This document shows, in pieces, positions 46,685-54,436 of a DNA stretch of 64,000 bases. Every line of letters starts with the position of its first letter. The first letter of the stretch is position 1. The DNA is from Actinomycetales bacterium Actino_02 (GTDB taxonomy: Bacteria > Actinomycetota > Actinomycetes > Propionibacteriales > Propionibacteriaceae). The stretch is taken from NCBI GenBank assembly GCA_001603275.1, contig LUYM01000020.1:275670-339669 (forward strand), read 5' to 3'. The position numbers were made by a program, and so were the translations under genes. A model generated the notes under the pieces. That model was not told where the DNA came from and made no database searches. It saw only the letters and a list, made by a program, of their open reading frames with translations.

Positions 46685-47686
46685 ATGAAGAAGCTCCTCA
46701 GCGTGGTTGTGCTCTCCGTCCTGACTCTCACGGGCTGCTCCAGCGGCAGCGCGATGCCCGCTGCGGAGCCCAGTACCGCCTCGGGTGAAGCCGGTGGGTA
46801 CTCGCTTCCTGATTCGGCGCCACGACCGGGACTGCCTGGCGACAAGGAACAGCCCTACACGAGCGGATCCGATCAGCTCAGCCCGCAGCTGGTGCGAACC
46901 GCCCAGGTCGCGCTGCGGGTTCCCGAACTCCTGCCGGCCGTAACCCGGTTGCGGCTACTCGCCTCCAGCCACCAGGGCCAGGTGACCTCCGAGCAACTCA
47001 GCCTGGAGGAGGGTGGCTCGGCCACCAGTTCATTCGTGGTCCTCGAAGTGGCTGCGAACCAGCTCGACGATGCACTGACGGCGATCGGCGGCTTCGGTGA
47101 GGTGCTCTCCCGTCAGGTCAGCACCGACGACGTGACCACCCGGGTGGCCGACATCGACGCCCGGCTGCGCAACCTGGACGCCTCGATCGAGCGGCTGACC
47201 AAGCTGATGGAACGGGCCGGCAATCTCGGTGATCTGGCCAGCATCGAGGAGCAGCTGACCGCCCGACAGGGCGAGCGGGATTCGCTTGCCGCACAGCAGA
47301 AGGCACTGGCCGGTCAGGTGGCTCGGTCGACGATCACGGTGACGCTGCTGACTCCCGGGCAGGTGGTCACCACGACGACTCCCGGTTTCCTGGGTGGTCT
47401 CCAGGCCGGCTGGGACGGGCTGATCAAGACCTTCGCCGTCGCGGCGACGCTGCTGGGTGTGGTGCTGCCCTTCGCTGCGGTGATCGCGCTGATCCTGGTG
47501 CCGATCCTGTGGTGGCGGCACCGGCGCAATCGGCGTCGGCTGATGGCTGCGCCCGATCCGGATGCACCGGCCGCCGACGAGCAGACTGATGCGCTGGGCG
47601 CCGATGAGGCGCTCGAGGGCGAGATGGCCGCCGAGTCGACGACCTCGCCCGACCAATCCGCCGGTGAGTCCTCCGAGCAGCCCTGA
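46685..47686 (+). CDS. DUF4349 lipoprotein with a C-terminal membrane helix
   Basis: A 333-aa envelope protein. Residues 1-18 are a lipoprotein signal with lipobox LTGC (15-18). The DUF4349 part includes LVRTAQVALRVPELLPAVTRL and a coiled coil (about residues 150-215, DIDARLRNLDASIERLTKLM). A single hydrophobic helix follows (LLGVVLPFAAVIALILVPIL, about 256-278), then RRNRRR and an acidic tail facing the cytoplasm. It would thus be anchored at both ends. Function unknown. It converges on a TMEM175-like gene. Confidence 0.85.
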   Translation: MKKLLSVVVLSVLTLTGCSSGSAMPAAEPSTASGEAGGYSLPDSAPRPGLPGDKEQPYTSGSDQLSPQLVRTAQVALRVPELLPAVTRLRLLASSHQGQVTSEQLSLEEGGSATSSFVVLEVAANQLDDALTAIGGFGEVLSRQVSTDDVTTRVADIDARLRNLDASIERLTKLMERAGNLGDLASIEEQLTARQGERDSLAAQQKALAGQVARSTITVTLLTPGQVVTTTTPGFLGGLQAGWDGLIKTFAVAATLLGVVLPFAAVIALILVPILWWRHRRNRRRLMAAPDPDAPAADEQTDALGADEALEGEMAAESTTSPDQSAGESSEQP

Positions 47687-47709
47687 GCTGATCGCGAACC
47701 GATCGTCGG

Positions 47710-48327
47710 CTAGCGGTGCTCGAGCGGACGACGCAGTAGCGCTTCGATGGGCCGGCTGAGGGCTAGCACCAGCAGCCCCCAGAACTCGACGCCGGGGACG
47801 GTCAGAGCCAAGACCAGGGCGACAGCGAACATGATGCTGCTGGCCAGGGCGGGCGCCAGCTCGCTGAGCGAGCGCCGCTCACCGCTGATGGTGAGCTCCG
47901 GTCGGAGCACCAGCACAAGGTGCATGGCCGTCATGATCAGGCTGGTCACCAGCATGGTGCCGATGTAGAGCGCCAACTGGACGGGATCGGTGTGGAGTGC
48001 GCCGACGATCGCGGTGACCACTGGCAGGAACACGATGGTGAACATCCAGGCGGTGTTCAGCCAGAAGACCAGAGTCGTGGTGCGTGCCAGCCGGCTGAAG
48101 GTTCGATCGTGACTGCGCCAGAACAGAGCGATGATGACGAAGCTCAGCGCGAACGTGATCAATTGGCCACTGTGAGCCCGAAGGAAGGCCAGAGTGTCCT
48201 GGCTGTTTCGCGCCGACTCGGCCACCGCGTCGAGAAGGGGCAAGATCAGCAGGGTCATGGCGATGGCCACGACAGCGTCGGTGAAGACGATCGTCCGCTC
48301 GGCCGGACGTGGTGCGTCGCCGAACAT
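47710..48327 (-). CDS. TMEM175/DUF1211 family membrane protein
   Basis: The 205-aa product has six hydrophobic segments and the family motif in TIVFTDAVVAIAMTLLILPL near its start (equivalent to the RFSD signature of TMEM175), with later FALSFVIIALFWRSHDRTF. Bacterial TMEM175 proteins are potassium channels; that function is inferred from the family. The Arg of RFSD is missing here (VFTD), which may affect gating. The start codon overlaps the stop of the CPBP gene by 1 nt. Confidence 0.85.
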   Translation of the reverse strand: MFGDAPRPAERTIVFTDAVVAIAMTLLILPLLDAVAESARNSQDTLAFLRAHSGQLITFALSFVIIALFWRSHDRTFSRLARTTTLVFWLNTAWMFTIVFLPVVTAIVGALHTDPVQLALYIGTMLVTSLIMTAMHLVLVLRPELTISGERRSLSELAPALASSIMFAVALVLALTVPGVEFWGLLVLALSRPIEALLRRPLEHR

Positions 48328-49136
48328 CAACCCACCCGGGCCGGCGCGACTGCGTGGGCCAAAGGCCGCCACAGCAGCAAGGCGAGCAGGCTCTGGAAGC
48401 CGACCACTGCCCAGAAGGTCCATGGCGACGCACTGAGTACGCCGCTGGCGGCAAAGGTCACGTCCACGACGCCATGGTAGAGCGCGCAGATCAGCACGGA
48501 GCCGCCGGATCGGACGAACAGCCAGCCCAAGGCGATCGCAGTGGCGACGGTGAGCACGAAGAAGCCGAAGTAGGGAAGGTCCGACTGGAAGGAACCTCGG
48601 ATGGCGAAGAGCGGGAGGTGCCACAGCGCCCACAGCACGCCGACAGCTACCGAGGCCACAGCCGGGTTGAGCCACAGCTGGAAGGTCGGTTGCGCGACCC
48701 CGCGCCACATGGCCTCCTCGGTGAGCCAGAACATCAGGGTTTCGATCAGCAGCGATAGTGGGATCTGACTGACCGGCAGCAGCCCTGTTGGTGAGTGGAT
48801 CACCGCGAGCTGGGCGAAGAACAGCACCAGTAGGGGGATGGCGGCCGCCGCTCCGATCGCGGCAACGTACCAGCGAACGCCCATCCGCCAGTGCACCAGC
48901 CGCAGGGCGATCTGGATGAGCCCGCCCCAGCCGCCGCCGGCCAGCGCGGCTGCGACCACTGCCACCGGGAGGCCGGCCCAGAACGCGAGAGCTTGCGGCA
49001 GGTGCCAGCTCAGCAGGCCGTTTTGCTCGGCGATCAGGGTGCCCCACACGCTCCAGGGCAGTGCGAAGGCCACGGCGTAGCCGATGACCAAGGCCCGGAC
49101 GGGATGAGCAAACGCCGAGGGGGTGATCCGATCCAT
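48327..49136 (-). CDS. CPBP family intramembrane glutamic protease
   Basis: A 269-aa protein with about eight membrane segments and the CPBP (Abi/Rce1-like) motifs: EE at 140-141 within TEEAMWRG, His173 in LWALWHLPLF, and H221/D225 in ALYHGVVD. Members act as membrane proteases; some are bacteriocin self-immunity proteins. The substrate is unknown. It forms a two-gene operon with the TMEM175 gene. On the minus strand TAAGTT lies 6 nt before the ATG, so the transcript is likely leaderless. Confidence 0.88.
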   Translation of the reverse strand: MDRITPSAFAHPVRALVIGYAVAFALPWSVWGTLIAEQNGLLSWHLPQALAFWAGLPVAVVAAALAGGGWGGLIQIALRLVHWRMGVRWYVAAIGAAAAIPLLVLFFAQLAVIHSPTGLLPVSQIPLSLLIETLMFWLTEEAMWRGVAQPTFQLWLNPAVASVAVGVLWALWHLPLFAIRGSFQSDLPYFGFFVLTVATAIALGWLFVRSGGSVLICALYHGVVDVTFAASGVLSASPWTFWAVVGFQSLLALLLWRPLAHAVAPARVG

Positions 49137-49142
49137 GGCGGG

Positions 49143-49148
49143 AACTTA
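49143..49148 (-). promoter_or_regulatory. Candidate leaderless -10 of the CPBP-TMEM175 operon
   Basis: TAAGTT on the minus strand is followed after 6 nt by the ATG at 49136. Confidence 0.45.
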
Positions 49149-49223
49149 ACGGTCGCTCGGCGCTCGCCGCGATCAGCAATGTCACCCCCGTCCGCTGCAG
49201 TTGCTAATAGATGCAAGTAGGGC

Positions 49224-49229
49224 TAAGAA
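49224..49229 (+). promoter_or_regulatory. Candidate leaderless -10 of psuK
   Basis: TAAGAA is followed after 7 nt by the GTG of psuK; no ribosome-binding site is visible. Confidence 0.4.
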
Positions 49230-49236
49230 TGTTTAC

Positions 49237-50352
49237 GTGAGTCTGACGCCGCGGGAGCGTGAGGTGCTGGCGCTGTTGCGCAGCCAGCCGTCGCTGGATG
49301 CCGCCGGCCTGGCCGCCCTGCTCGGCACCACCAAGGGTGCTGTCGCAGTGGTGCTGTCCTCATTGAGCGCCAAGGGCGAGATTGTGGGGCGCGGCTACCT
49401 GTTGCGGGATCAGGCTTCGGCCGTCGTGATCGGTGGCGCCGCGTGGGACATCAAGGCCCACAGTCGAGCTGCCGCGCGCTTGCACACGTCCAACCCGTCG
49501 ACGGTGGTTCAGACACCGGGCGGAGTGGGCCGCAACATCGCCGAGGGCATCGCCCGGCTCGGTGATCGGGTCTACCTGGTGGCTGCGGTTGGCGCCGACC
49601 CGGCGGGTCGTGAACTCCTGTCCCGGACGGCTGAGGCTGGGGTTCTGGTTGACCAGGTGCAGATCAGTGCCCATCCCACCGGCAGCTACCTGGCTGCGTT
49701 GGACGACTCCGGCGAACTGGTCATCGGAATGGCCGACTTCGCCGCCACCGACAATCTCGATCCGGCCGTGATGAGTCGCTCCCAGGACCTGGTCTCGCGC
49801 AGCGACGTCGTTGTCCTCGACGGCAACCTGCCGGCGGCCGTGCTGGAGTGGGCGCTGGCCGTCACGGCCGGCTCCGGGGTGCGGACCGTGGTTGAGCCGG
49901 TGAGCGTGGCCAAGGCCGGCCGGCTGGCTGCATTGCTCGACCCACAGCATCCGGTCTTCACGATCACGCCCAATGTCGACGAGCTGGCGGCCCTCGTCGA
50001 TCACCCGGTGGCCGACGACCCCGACCAGCTGGTCACGGCGGCCGCTGAGCTCCACCAGCGCGGAGTGACCTATGTCTGGGTGAGCCGTGGCGCTGCGGGC
50101 AGTCTGCTCATCGGATCCGACGACGTCGTCGCCATCGGAGCAGAGTCGGTCGAGGTGATCGATGTCACCGGTGCCGGCGATGCCATGACTGCCGGCTACG
50201 TCCACGCCTTGCTTGCCGGTGAGCCTGCGGCAACTGCTGCTCGATGGGGTCATCTGGCTGCCGCCTTGACCCTGGCCAGCCCCCAGACCGTACGACCCGA
50301 CCTGGGCGTCGCATTCGCTGCCCGCCTGCACACAGAAGGAGCCCACCGATGA
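49237..50352 (+). CDS. psuK: Pseudouridine kinase with N-terminal winged helix
   Basis: PsuK phosphorylates pseudouridine to pseudouridine 5'-phosphate. The 371-aa product has a winged-helix DNA-binding domain (residues 1-55, LTPREREVLALLRSQPS) fused to a PfkB-type sugar kinase (GGAAWDIKAHSRA; TPGGVGRNIAEGIARLG; DVTGAGDAMTAGYVHALL with the catalytic Asp in GAGD). The fusion suggests it may also regulate its own operon. It overlaps psuG by 4 nt. The GTG at 49237 is chosen; a TTG at 49201 would add 12 residues with no support. Confidence 0.92.
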   Translation: MSLTPREREVLALLRSQPSLDAAGLAALLGTTKGAVAVVLSSLSAKGEIVGRGYLLRDQASAVVIGGAAWDIKAHSRAAARLHTSNPSTVVQTPGGVGRNIAEGIARLGDRVYLVAAVGADPAGRELLSRTAEAGVLVDQVQISAHPTGSYLAALDDSGELVIGMADFAATDNLDPAVMSRSQDLVSRSDVVVLDGNLPAAVLEWALAVTAGSGVRTVVEPVSVAKAGRLAALLDPQHPVFTITPNVDELAALVDHPVADDPDQLVTAAAELHQRGVTYVWVSRGAAGSLLIGSDDVVAIGAESVEVIDVTGAGDAMTAGYVHALLAGEPAATAARWGHLAAALTLASPQTVRPDLGVAFAARLHTEGAHR

Positions 50353-51263
50353 CCGAAGAGTTGTTCACCGTCACTGAGGAGGTGCGCGAGGCGCTGGCAG
50401 CCGGGCGTCCGGTGGTGGCCCTGGAGTCCACCATCATCAGCCATGGCATGCCGTACCCGCGCAATGTGCAGACGGCCCGTGAGGTCGAGCAGATCATTCG
50501 CGACGGCGGCGCGGTGCCGGCCACCATCGCGATCCTGGACGGCGTGCCGCGGATCGGCCTGAGTGATGCCGAGCTGGATCTGCTGGGCTCCGACGGCGGC
50601 GTCCGCAAGGTGAGCATTCGCGACCTGCCCTTCGTGGTGGCCACCAAGGCCCACGGCGCCACCACGGTGGCCTCGACCATGCGGCTGGCGGCGCTGGCCG
50701 GGATCCGCGTCTTCGTGACCGGCGGCCTGGGTGGGGTGCACCGCGGCGCCGAGTCGAGCATGGACGTCTCGGCCGACCTCACCGAACTCAGCCTCACCGA
50801 TGTGGCCGTGGTCAGCGCGGGCGTGAAGTCGCTGCTCGACATCGGTCGCACTCTGGAGGTGCTGGAGACCCTGGGTGTCCCGGTGATCAGCGTCGGCTCC
50901 GACGACTTCCCGTCCTTCTACTCCCGGACCAGCGGCTTCCGTTCGCCGCTGCGCCTGGACGACGCCGCGACCATCGCGGCTGCCATGAAGGCCAAGTGGG
51001 CCCTCGGGCTGGCCGGCGGCCTGGTGATCGCAAACCCGATCCCCGAGGCCGAGGAGATCCCGGCCGACCAGATCGGTGCGCTGATCGAGCAGGCTATTGC
51101 CGAGGCCGACCAGCGCGGTATCACCGGCGCTGCGATCACCCCCTTCCTGCTCGGACGGATCGTCGAACTCTCCGATGGCGACTCGCTGCGGGCCAACATC
51201 GCGCTGGTCAAGAACAACGCCCGACTCGGGGCCGCGGTCGCAGTGGCCTACTCGGGCCAGTAG
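50349..51263 (+). CDS. psuG: Pseudouridine-5'-phosphate glycosidase
   Basis: PsuG splits pseudouridine 5'-phosphate into uracil and ribose 5-phosphate. The 304-aa product carries ALESTIISHGMPYPRN (about residues 24-38), a Lys in VATKAHGATTVASTM that is catalytic in this family, and TGGLGGVHRG. With psuK just upstream, it completes a pseudouridine salvage pathway. The start overlaps the psuK stop by 4 nt. Confidence 0.96.
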   Translation: MTEELFTVTEEVREALAAGRPVVALESTIISHGMPYPRNVQTAREVEQIIRDGGAVPATIAILDGVPRIGLSDAELDLLGSDGGVRKVSIRDLPFVVATKAHGATTVASTMRLAALAGIRVFVTGGLGGVHRGAESSMDVSADLTELSLTDVAVVSAGVKSLLDIGRTLEVLETLGVPVISVGSDDFPSFYSRTSGFRSPLRLDDAATIAAAMKAKWALGLAGGLVIANPIPEAEEIPADQIGALIEQAIAEADQRGITGAAITPFLLGRIVELSDGDSLRANIALVKNNARLGAAVAVAYSGQ

Positions 51264-51279
51264 CGTCCCCGCGGTGCCC

Positions 51280-51285
51280 TAAGGT
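51280..51285 (+). promoter_or_regulatory. Candidate leaderless -10 of the permease gene
   Basis: TAAGGT ends 7 nt before the GTG at 51293; no ribosome-binding site follows. Confidence 0.4.
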
Positions 51286-51292
51286 TGCCCGC

Positions 51293-52552
51293 GTGCACAA
51301 GCTGACCGTGGCCCAGGGCACGGCGATGAGCGTCGGTGCCGTCCTCGGCGCGGGGATCATCTCGCTGCCCGCGATGGCCGCTGCGGTCGCCGGGCCGGCC
51401 TCGATCGTTGCCTGGTTGGCCCTGGTGCTGGTCTCGGCACCCCTGGCGTGGGTGTTCGCAGAGCTTGGGGCCCGTTTCCCCGACGCCGGCGGAGTCTCCA
51501 GCTACGTCCGGCAGGCCTTCGGTGACACCGCAGCGGACGCCGTTGGCTGGGTGTTCTACCTCGCGGTTCCGGTTGGTGCGCCGGTGGCGTCCTCCTTTGC
51601 GGGCGGCTACATCGCCGATGCACTGGGCGGTGGCAGGGCCACCAGCCTGGCAACCTTCGCCGTGATCATCACCGTGGTTTTCATCCTCAACTGGCTCGGT
51701 CTGCATGTCTCCGGGCGGGTGCAAGTGGTGCTCCTCAGCATCCTGGTGTCGCTGATGATGATCACCGTCTTGGTCGCCTTGCCGCACGCGCAGGCCGCCA
51801 ACTTCGTCCCGTTCACGCCACACGGCTGGGGTGCGGTCGGCCTGGCCGCCGCCATGCTGGTTTGGGCGTTCGCCGGCTGGGAGGCGGTCTCGTCGCTGTC
51901 GCCCGACTACGCGAACCCGCGCCGCGATGTCCCGCGGGCGACAATGCTCGCCGTTGTGGTGGTCGGCGTGTTGTACCTGGCGGTGGCAGGGACGAATATC
52001 GCTGTCCTGGGGCCGGGCTTGGCCCAGAGCCAAGCGCCACTGGCTGACCTGCTGGCGGTCGTCTTCGGCGAACCCGCCCGTCTGATCACCGCCGCGGTCG
52101 CCTTGTTGCTCACTCTGGGGACGGTCAACGCCTATGTGGCCGGCGCTGCGCGGCTGGGCACTGCTCTGGCGGCCGAAGGGGCGCTGCCGGCCTGGCTGAC
52201 CGGCACGGATCACCGGTCGCTGACCTTCGTCGTGGGCTCGGCGATTGTGGTGGCCGTGCTGCCGCTGGAGCAGCACACCTTCATGCTGATGGTCAGCGGC
52301 GGGATCACTCTGGTGTATGTGCTCGGCACCGCCGCAGCGGTGAAGCTGCTGCCGGGGGCCCTCGCCAAGACGGTGGCCGGATTCGCGCTGGTCAGTGTGT
52401 GTGCGCTGCTGTGGCTGACCGGCGTGCCGGCCCTGCTGGGGCTTGCTGTGGCAGCGGCGGCGGTCGGCTATCGGTTCTGGCGGATGCGTCGATCGACGGC
52501 CGCGCAGCCGGAAGATGCGGTCTCGGTGGAGGATCCGGGCTCGAGCCTCTAG
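51293..52552 (+). CDS. APC family permease
   Basis: A 419-aa transporter of the amino acid-polyamine-cation superfamily with about 12 hydrophobic segments. The first helix has the family glycine-rich motif VGAVLGAGIISLPA; PDAGGVSSYVRQAFGD and LVWAFAGWEAVSSL follow. Most APC members carry amino acids; its place 29 nt after psuG makes pseudouridine or a breakdown product a possible substrate, which is speculation. GTG start with a -10-like TAAGGT 7 nt upstream. Confidence 0.87.
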   Translation: MHKLTVAQGTAMSVGAVLGAGIISLPAMAAAVAGPASIVAWLALVLVSAPLAWVFAELGARFPDAGGVSSYVRQAFGDTAADAVGWVFYLAVPVGAPVASSFAGGYIADALGGGRATSLATFAVIITVVFILNWLGLHVSGRVQVVLLSILVSLMMITVLVALPHAQAANFVPFTPHGWGAVGLAAAMLVWAFAGWEAVSSLSPDYANPRRDVPRATMLAVVVVGVLYLAVAGTNIAVLGPGLAQSQAPLADLLAVVFGEPARLITAAVALLLTLGTVNAYVAGAARLGTALAAEGALPAWLTGTDHRSLTFVVGSAIVVAVLPLEQHTFMLMVSGGITLVYVLGTAAAVKLLPGALAKTVAGFALVSVCALLWLTGVPALLGLAVAAAAVGYRFWRMRRSTAAQPEDAVSVEDPGSSL

Positions 52553-52572
52553 CCCCGGACGGCCGAGCCCGG
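52535..52572. terminator. Hairpin between the permease gene and tetR
   Basis: CCGGGCTCG (52535-52543) pairs with 52564-52572 across the permease stop codon; the two convergent genes are 28 bp apart. It could terminate on either side but has a long 20-nt loop and no T tract. Confidence 0.4.
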
Positions 52573-52580
52573 GTTGAGCT

Positions 52581-53132
52581 TCAGCTGCGGGCGACCTCGG
52601 GGCGCAGGCCGTTGAGCAGAATCTGCAGCAGCGGTTCTCGGTCGTCCGCGCTGCCCAGTCGAACTGCATGCTCAATCCCGCAGATCAGGTGGGACAGCCG
52701 CTCGGCAGTCAGGTCGTCGCGCACGGCACCGGCCTGCTGCGCACGCCGAAGGAGGGCGTCGAAGCTGTGCAGGATCTCCTGTTTGGCGGCTCGGACGTCC
52801 GGACTCTCATCGGCATCGGAAAGCAGAACGACCTGGAGGCCGCCGTCCTCGAGTTGCAGCTCCAGTGCGGTCCGCAGGTACGACGAAAAGGCACTGCCGG
52901 CGTCCGGGTCTGCGAGGGACCGTCGGGAGAGCTCGACCATCCGTTCGATCGTCGTCATACTGAGCGCCTCGACCAAGGCGTGAACAGTGGGGAAGTGGCG
53001 GTACACGGTTCCGACTCCCACGCCGGCCTCGCGGGCAATCTCGTTCAGTCGCAGATCGCCTCGATCATGGGCGCAGGCCACTTCCAGGATGCGCTCGCGG
53101 CTTCGGGCGGCGTCGGACCGGAGGACCTTCAT
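52581..53132 (-). CDS. TetR family transcriptional regulator
   Basis: A 183-aa repressor. The N-terminal helix-turn-helix is LNEIAREAGVGVGTVYRHFPT (about residues 28-48, split over two helices), followed by a ligand-binding alpha-helical domain. Divergent from an SDR gene, it probably represses both. The ATG at 53132 is preferred over upstream codons because TATAGT ends 7 nt before it on the minus strand and there is no ribosome-binding site. Two CGGAT-N5-ATCCG repeats lie in the divergent region. Ligand unknown. Confidence 0.88.
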   Translation of the reverse strand: MKVLRSDAARSRERILEVACAHDRGDLRLNEIAREAGVGVGTVYRHFPTVHALVEALSMTTIERMVELSRRSLADPDAGSAFSSYLRTALELQLEDGGLQVVLLSDADESPDVRAAKQEILHSFDALLRRAQQAGAVRDDLTAERLSHLICGIEHAVRLGSADDREPLLQILLNGLRPEVARS

Positions 53133-53139
53133 GGCCATC

Positions 53140-53145
53140 ACTATA
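53140..53145 (-). promoter_or_regulatory. Leaderless -10 element of tetR
   Basis: TATAGT on the minus strand is followed after 7 nt by the ATG at 53132. The first operator lies where its -35 would be. Confidence 0.55.
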
Positions 53146-53152
53146 GCTGAAC

Positions 53153-53167
53153 CGGATGAGGAATCCG
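53153..53167. promoter_or_regulatory. TetR operator 1 (CGGAT-N5-ATCCG)
   Basis: Perfect 5-bp arms with a 5-bp spacer (GAGGA). It overlaps the likely -35 regions of both tetR and the SDR gene. Its centre is 33 bp from that of operator 2, about three helical turns. Confidence 0.65.
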
Positions 53168-53174
53168 CTTGTGC

Positions 53175-53180
53175 TACTCT
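53175..53180 (+). promoter_or_regulatory. Candidate -10 of the SDR gene
   Basis: TACTCT lies between the two operators. Transcription would start near 53187, the first bases of operator 2, leaving a leader of about 30 nt with GGGAGG. Confidence 0.4.
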
Positions 53181-53185
53181 CGAAA

Positions 53186-53200
53186 CGGATAGATCATCCG
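53186..53200. promoter_or_regulatory. TetR operator 2 (CGGAT-N5-ATCCG)
   Basis: The same arms as operator 1 with spacer AGATC. It covers the expected transcription start of the SDR gene, a good position for repression. Confidence 0.65.
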
Positions 53201-53216
53201 CAACGGGAGGCAAGAG

Positions 53217-54158
53217 ATGGATTGGAATCCGGGGTCACTGCCCGCGCAGAGCGGGCGGACGATCATCGTCACCGGCGCCACTGCCGGCATCGGCTACTTC
53301 GCGGCCGAGCAACTGGCGTCCGCCGGAGCCGAGGTCGTGCTGGCTTCGCGATCGTCAGCCAAGCTCCGCACAGCGCAGGAGGCGATCCGGGCCAGGGTGC
53401 CGGACGCACACCTTCGCTCGGTCGTGATCGAGCTCGGCTCGTTCGCCGCCATCGATGAGGCGGCGGCGCAGTTGGCCGAGCTGCCGCACCTGGATGGCAT
53501 CTTGCTCAATGGCGCACCGATGTCGTTCTCGGCGCGGGCTCGCACCGAGGATGGCCTGCCGATGGTCCTCGGCGCTCACACGGTGGCCAACGTCCGTCTG
53601 GTCGCAAGAATCTTGCCCTCGATGATCGCGTCGGCGAGCCGTCGGGACACCGTCGGCCGCATCGTGCACACCTCGACCGGCTTCGTGAGTCGCTTCCGCT
53701 ATGGCCTGGACGATCTCGGCAAGGTTCCCTGGACCGGAGTCGGCGCGTACACCAAGGCCAAGACGGCGACCGAGGTCTTCGCCTTCGAGTTGGACCGTCG
53801 ACTGAAGGCTGCCGGCGCACCGGTGGCCTCGATCGTCGTTCGGCCTGGGGTCGGGGTGGACGCCAAGACCCCACAGCGCCCAGGGATCAGGGACGCCACC
53901 ACGCCCTATCGACGCAACCCGTACACCCCCTGGGCTCAGGGCAAGGATCAGGCCGCATGGCCGGCCGTCCGGGCGCTCACCGATCCGGATGTTCACGGCG
54001 GAGAGCTGTTCGCACCCGCCGAGGGCCTGCGTGGTGAGCCGGTGCCGCTGCCACCGCTGGACCGCACCGCACATCCCTCCGCTGCCGAGGTGGAGCGAGT
54101 CTGGCGCCAGCTGGAGGAGCTTGCTGCAGTGCAGCTGTCCGTCCCGGTCGCACGCTGA
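53217..54158 (+). CDS. Short-chain dehydrogenase/reductase
   Basis: A 313-aa SDR enzyme. It has the NAD(P)-binding TGATAGIG (19-26), an active-site Ser near 153 and the YxxxK pair Tyr178/Lys182 in YTKAK. The usual NNAG motif is replaced by LNGAP (about 97-101). The C-terminal region resembles retinol-dehydrogenase-like SDRs. GGGAGG lies 6 nt before the ATG. It is divergent from tetR and very likely the repressor's target; the substrate may be the inducing compound. Confidence 0.9.
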   Translation: MDWNPGSLPAQSGRTIIVTGATAGIGYFAAEQLASAGAEVVLASRSSAKLRTAQEAIRARVPDAHLRSVVIELGSFAAIDEAAAQLAELPHLDGILLNGAPMSFSARARTEDGLPMVLGAHTVANVRLVARILPSMIASASRRDTVGRIVHTSTGFVSRFRYGLDDLGKVPWTGVGAYTKAKTATEVFAFELDRRLKAAGAPVASIVVRPGVGVDAKTPQRPGIRDATTPYRRNPYTPWAQGKDQAAWPAVRALTDPDVHGGELFAPAEGLRGEPVPLPPLDRTAHPSAAEVERVWRQLEELAAVQLSVPVAR

Positions 54159-54188
54159 CCCTCGGCATCACGGCACAGTCGAGTGGTC

Positions 54189-54234
54189 AAAAACAGCGGT
54201 GCTCTGGCCGATTTACCAGCCAGAGCACCGCTGT
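54189..54234 (-). terminator. Intrinsic terminator of the tRNA-Leu gene
   Basis: A 16-bp stem (54193-54208 with 54219-54234) followed on the minus strand by a run of T (54193 down to 54189). It starts 3 bp past the encoded CCA of the tRNA gene. Confidence 0.9.
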
Positions 54235-54236
54235 CT

Positions 54237-54325
54237 TGGTGTCCGAGAGAGGACTTGAACCTCCACGCCCTATAACGGGCACTAGCACCTCAAGCTAGCG
54301 CGTCTACCTATTCCGCCACCCGGAC
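54237..54325 (-). tRNA. tRNA-Leu (anticodon GAG)
   Basis: On the minus strand the gene starts GTCCGGG, whose 7-bp acceptor pairs with CTCGGAC (one G-T). The anticodon stem CTAGC/GCTAG closes the loop TTGAGGT with anticodon GAG, a long variable arm (TGCCCGTTATAGGGCG) marks a class II tRNA, and the T arm is GGTTCAAGTCC-like. The CCA end is encoded (54237-54239). It reads CUC and CUU codons. A T-run terminator follows directly. Confidence 0.95.
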
Positions 54326-54360
54326 CGGTGGTCTGCCGGGTTGCCCCGGACAGCCAGAGC

Positions 54361-54366
54361 ACTATA
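54361..54366 (-). promoter_or_regulatory. Candidate -10 of the tRNA-Leu gene
   Basis: TATAGT on the minus strand lies 36 bp before the mature 5' end, which would give a short 5' precursor removed by RNase P. Confidence 0.5.
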
Positions 54367-54387
54367 GCAATGCGGCGCTCGCATTGC
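54367..54387. repeat. Inverted repeat GCAATGCG-N5-CGCATTGC
   Basis: Perfect 8-bp arms lie right next to the -10 of the tRNA-Leu gene and 50 bp upstream of the M20 peptidase start. It may be an operator or a stem; nothing else in the gap explains it. Confidence 0.5.
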
Positions 54388-54436
54388 GATTTGGCAACTG
54401 GGAATGACTGGTCGAGCCTGCTGGCAGGATGGACGC

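Noticed and set aside
49201-49236. TTG start for psuK
   Set aside because: It would add 12 residues over a likely -10 element, with no ribosome-binding site.
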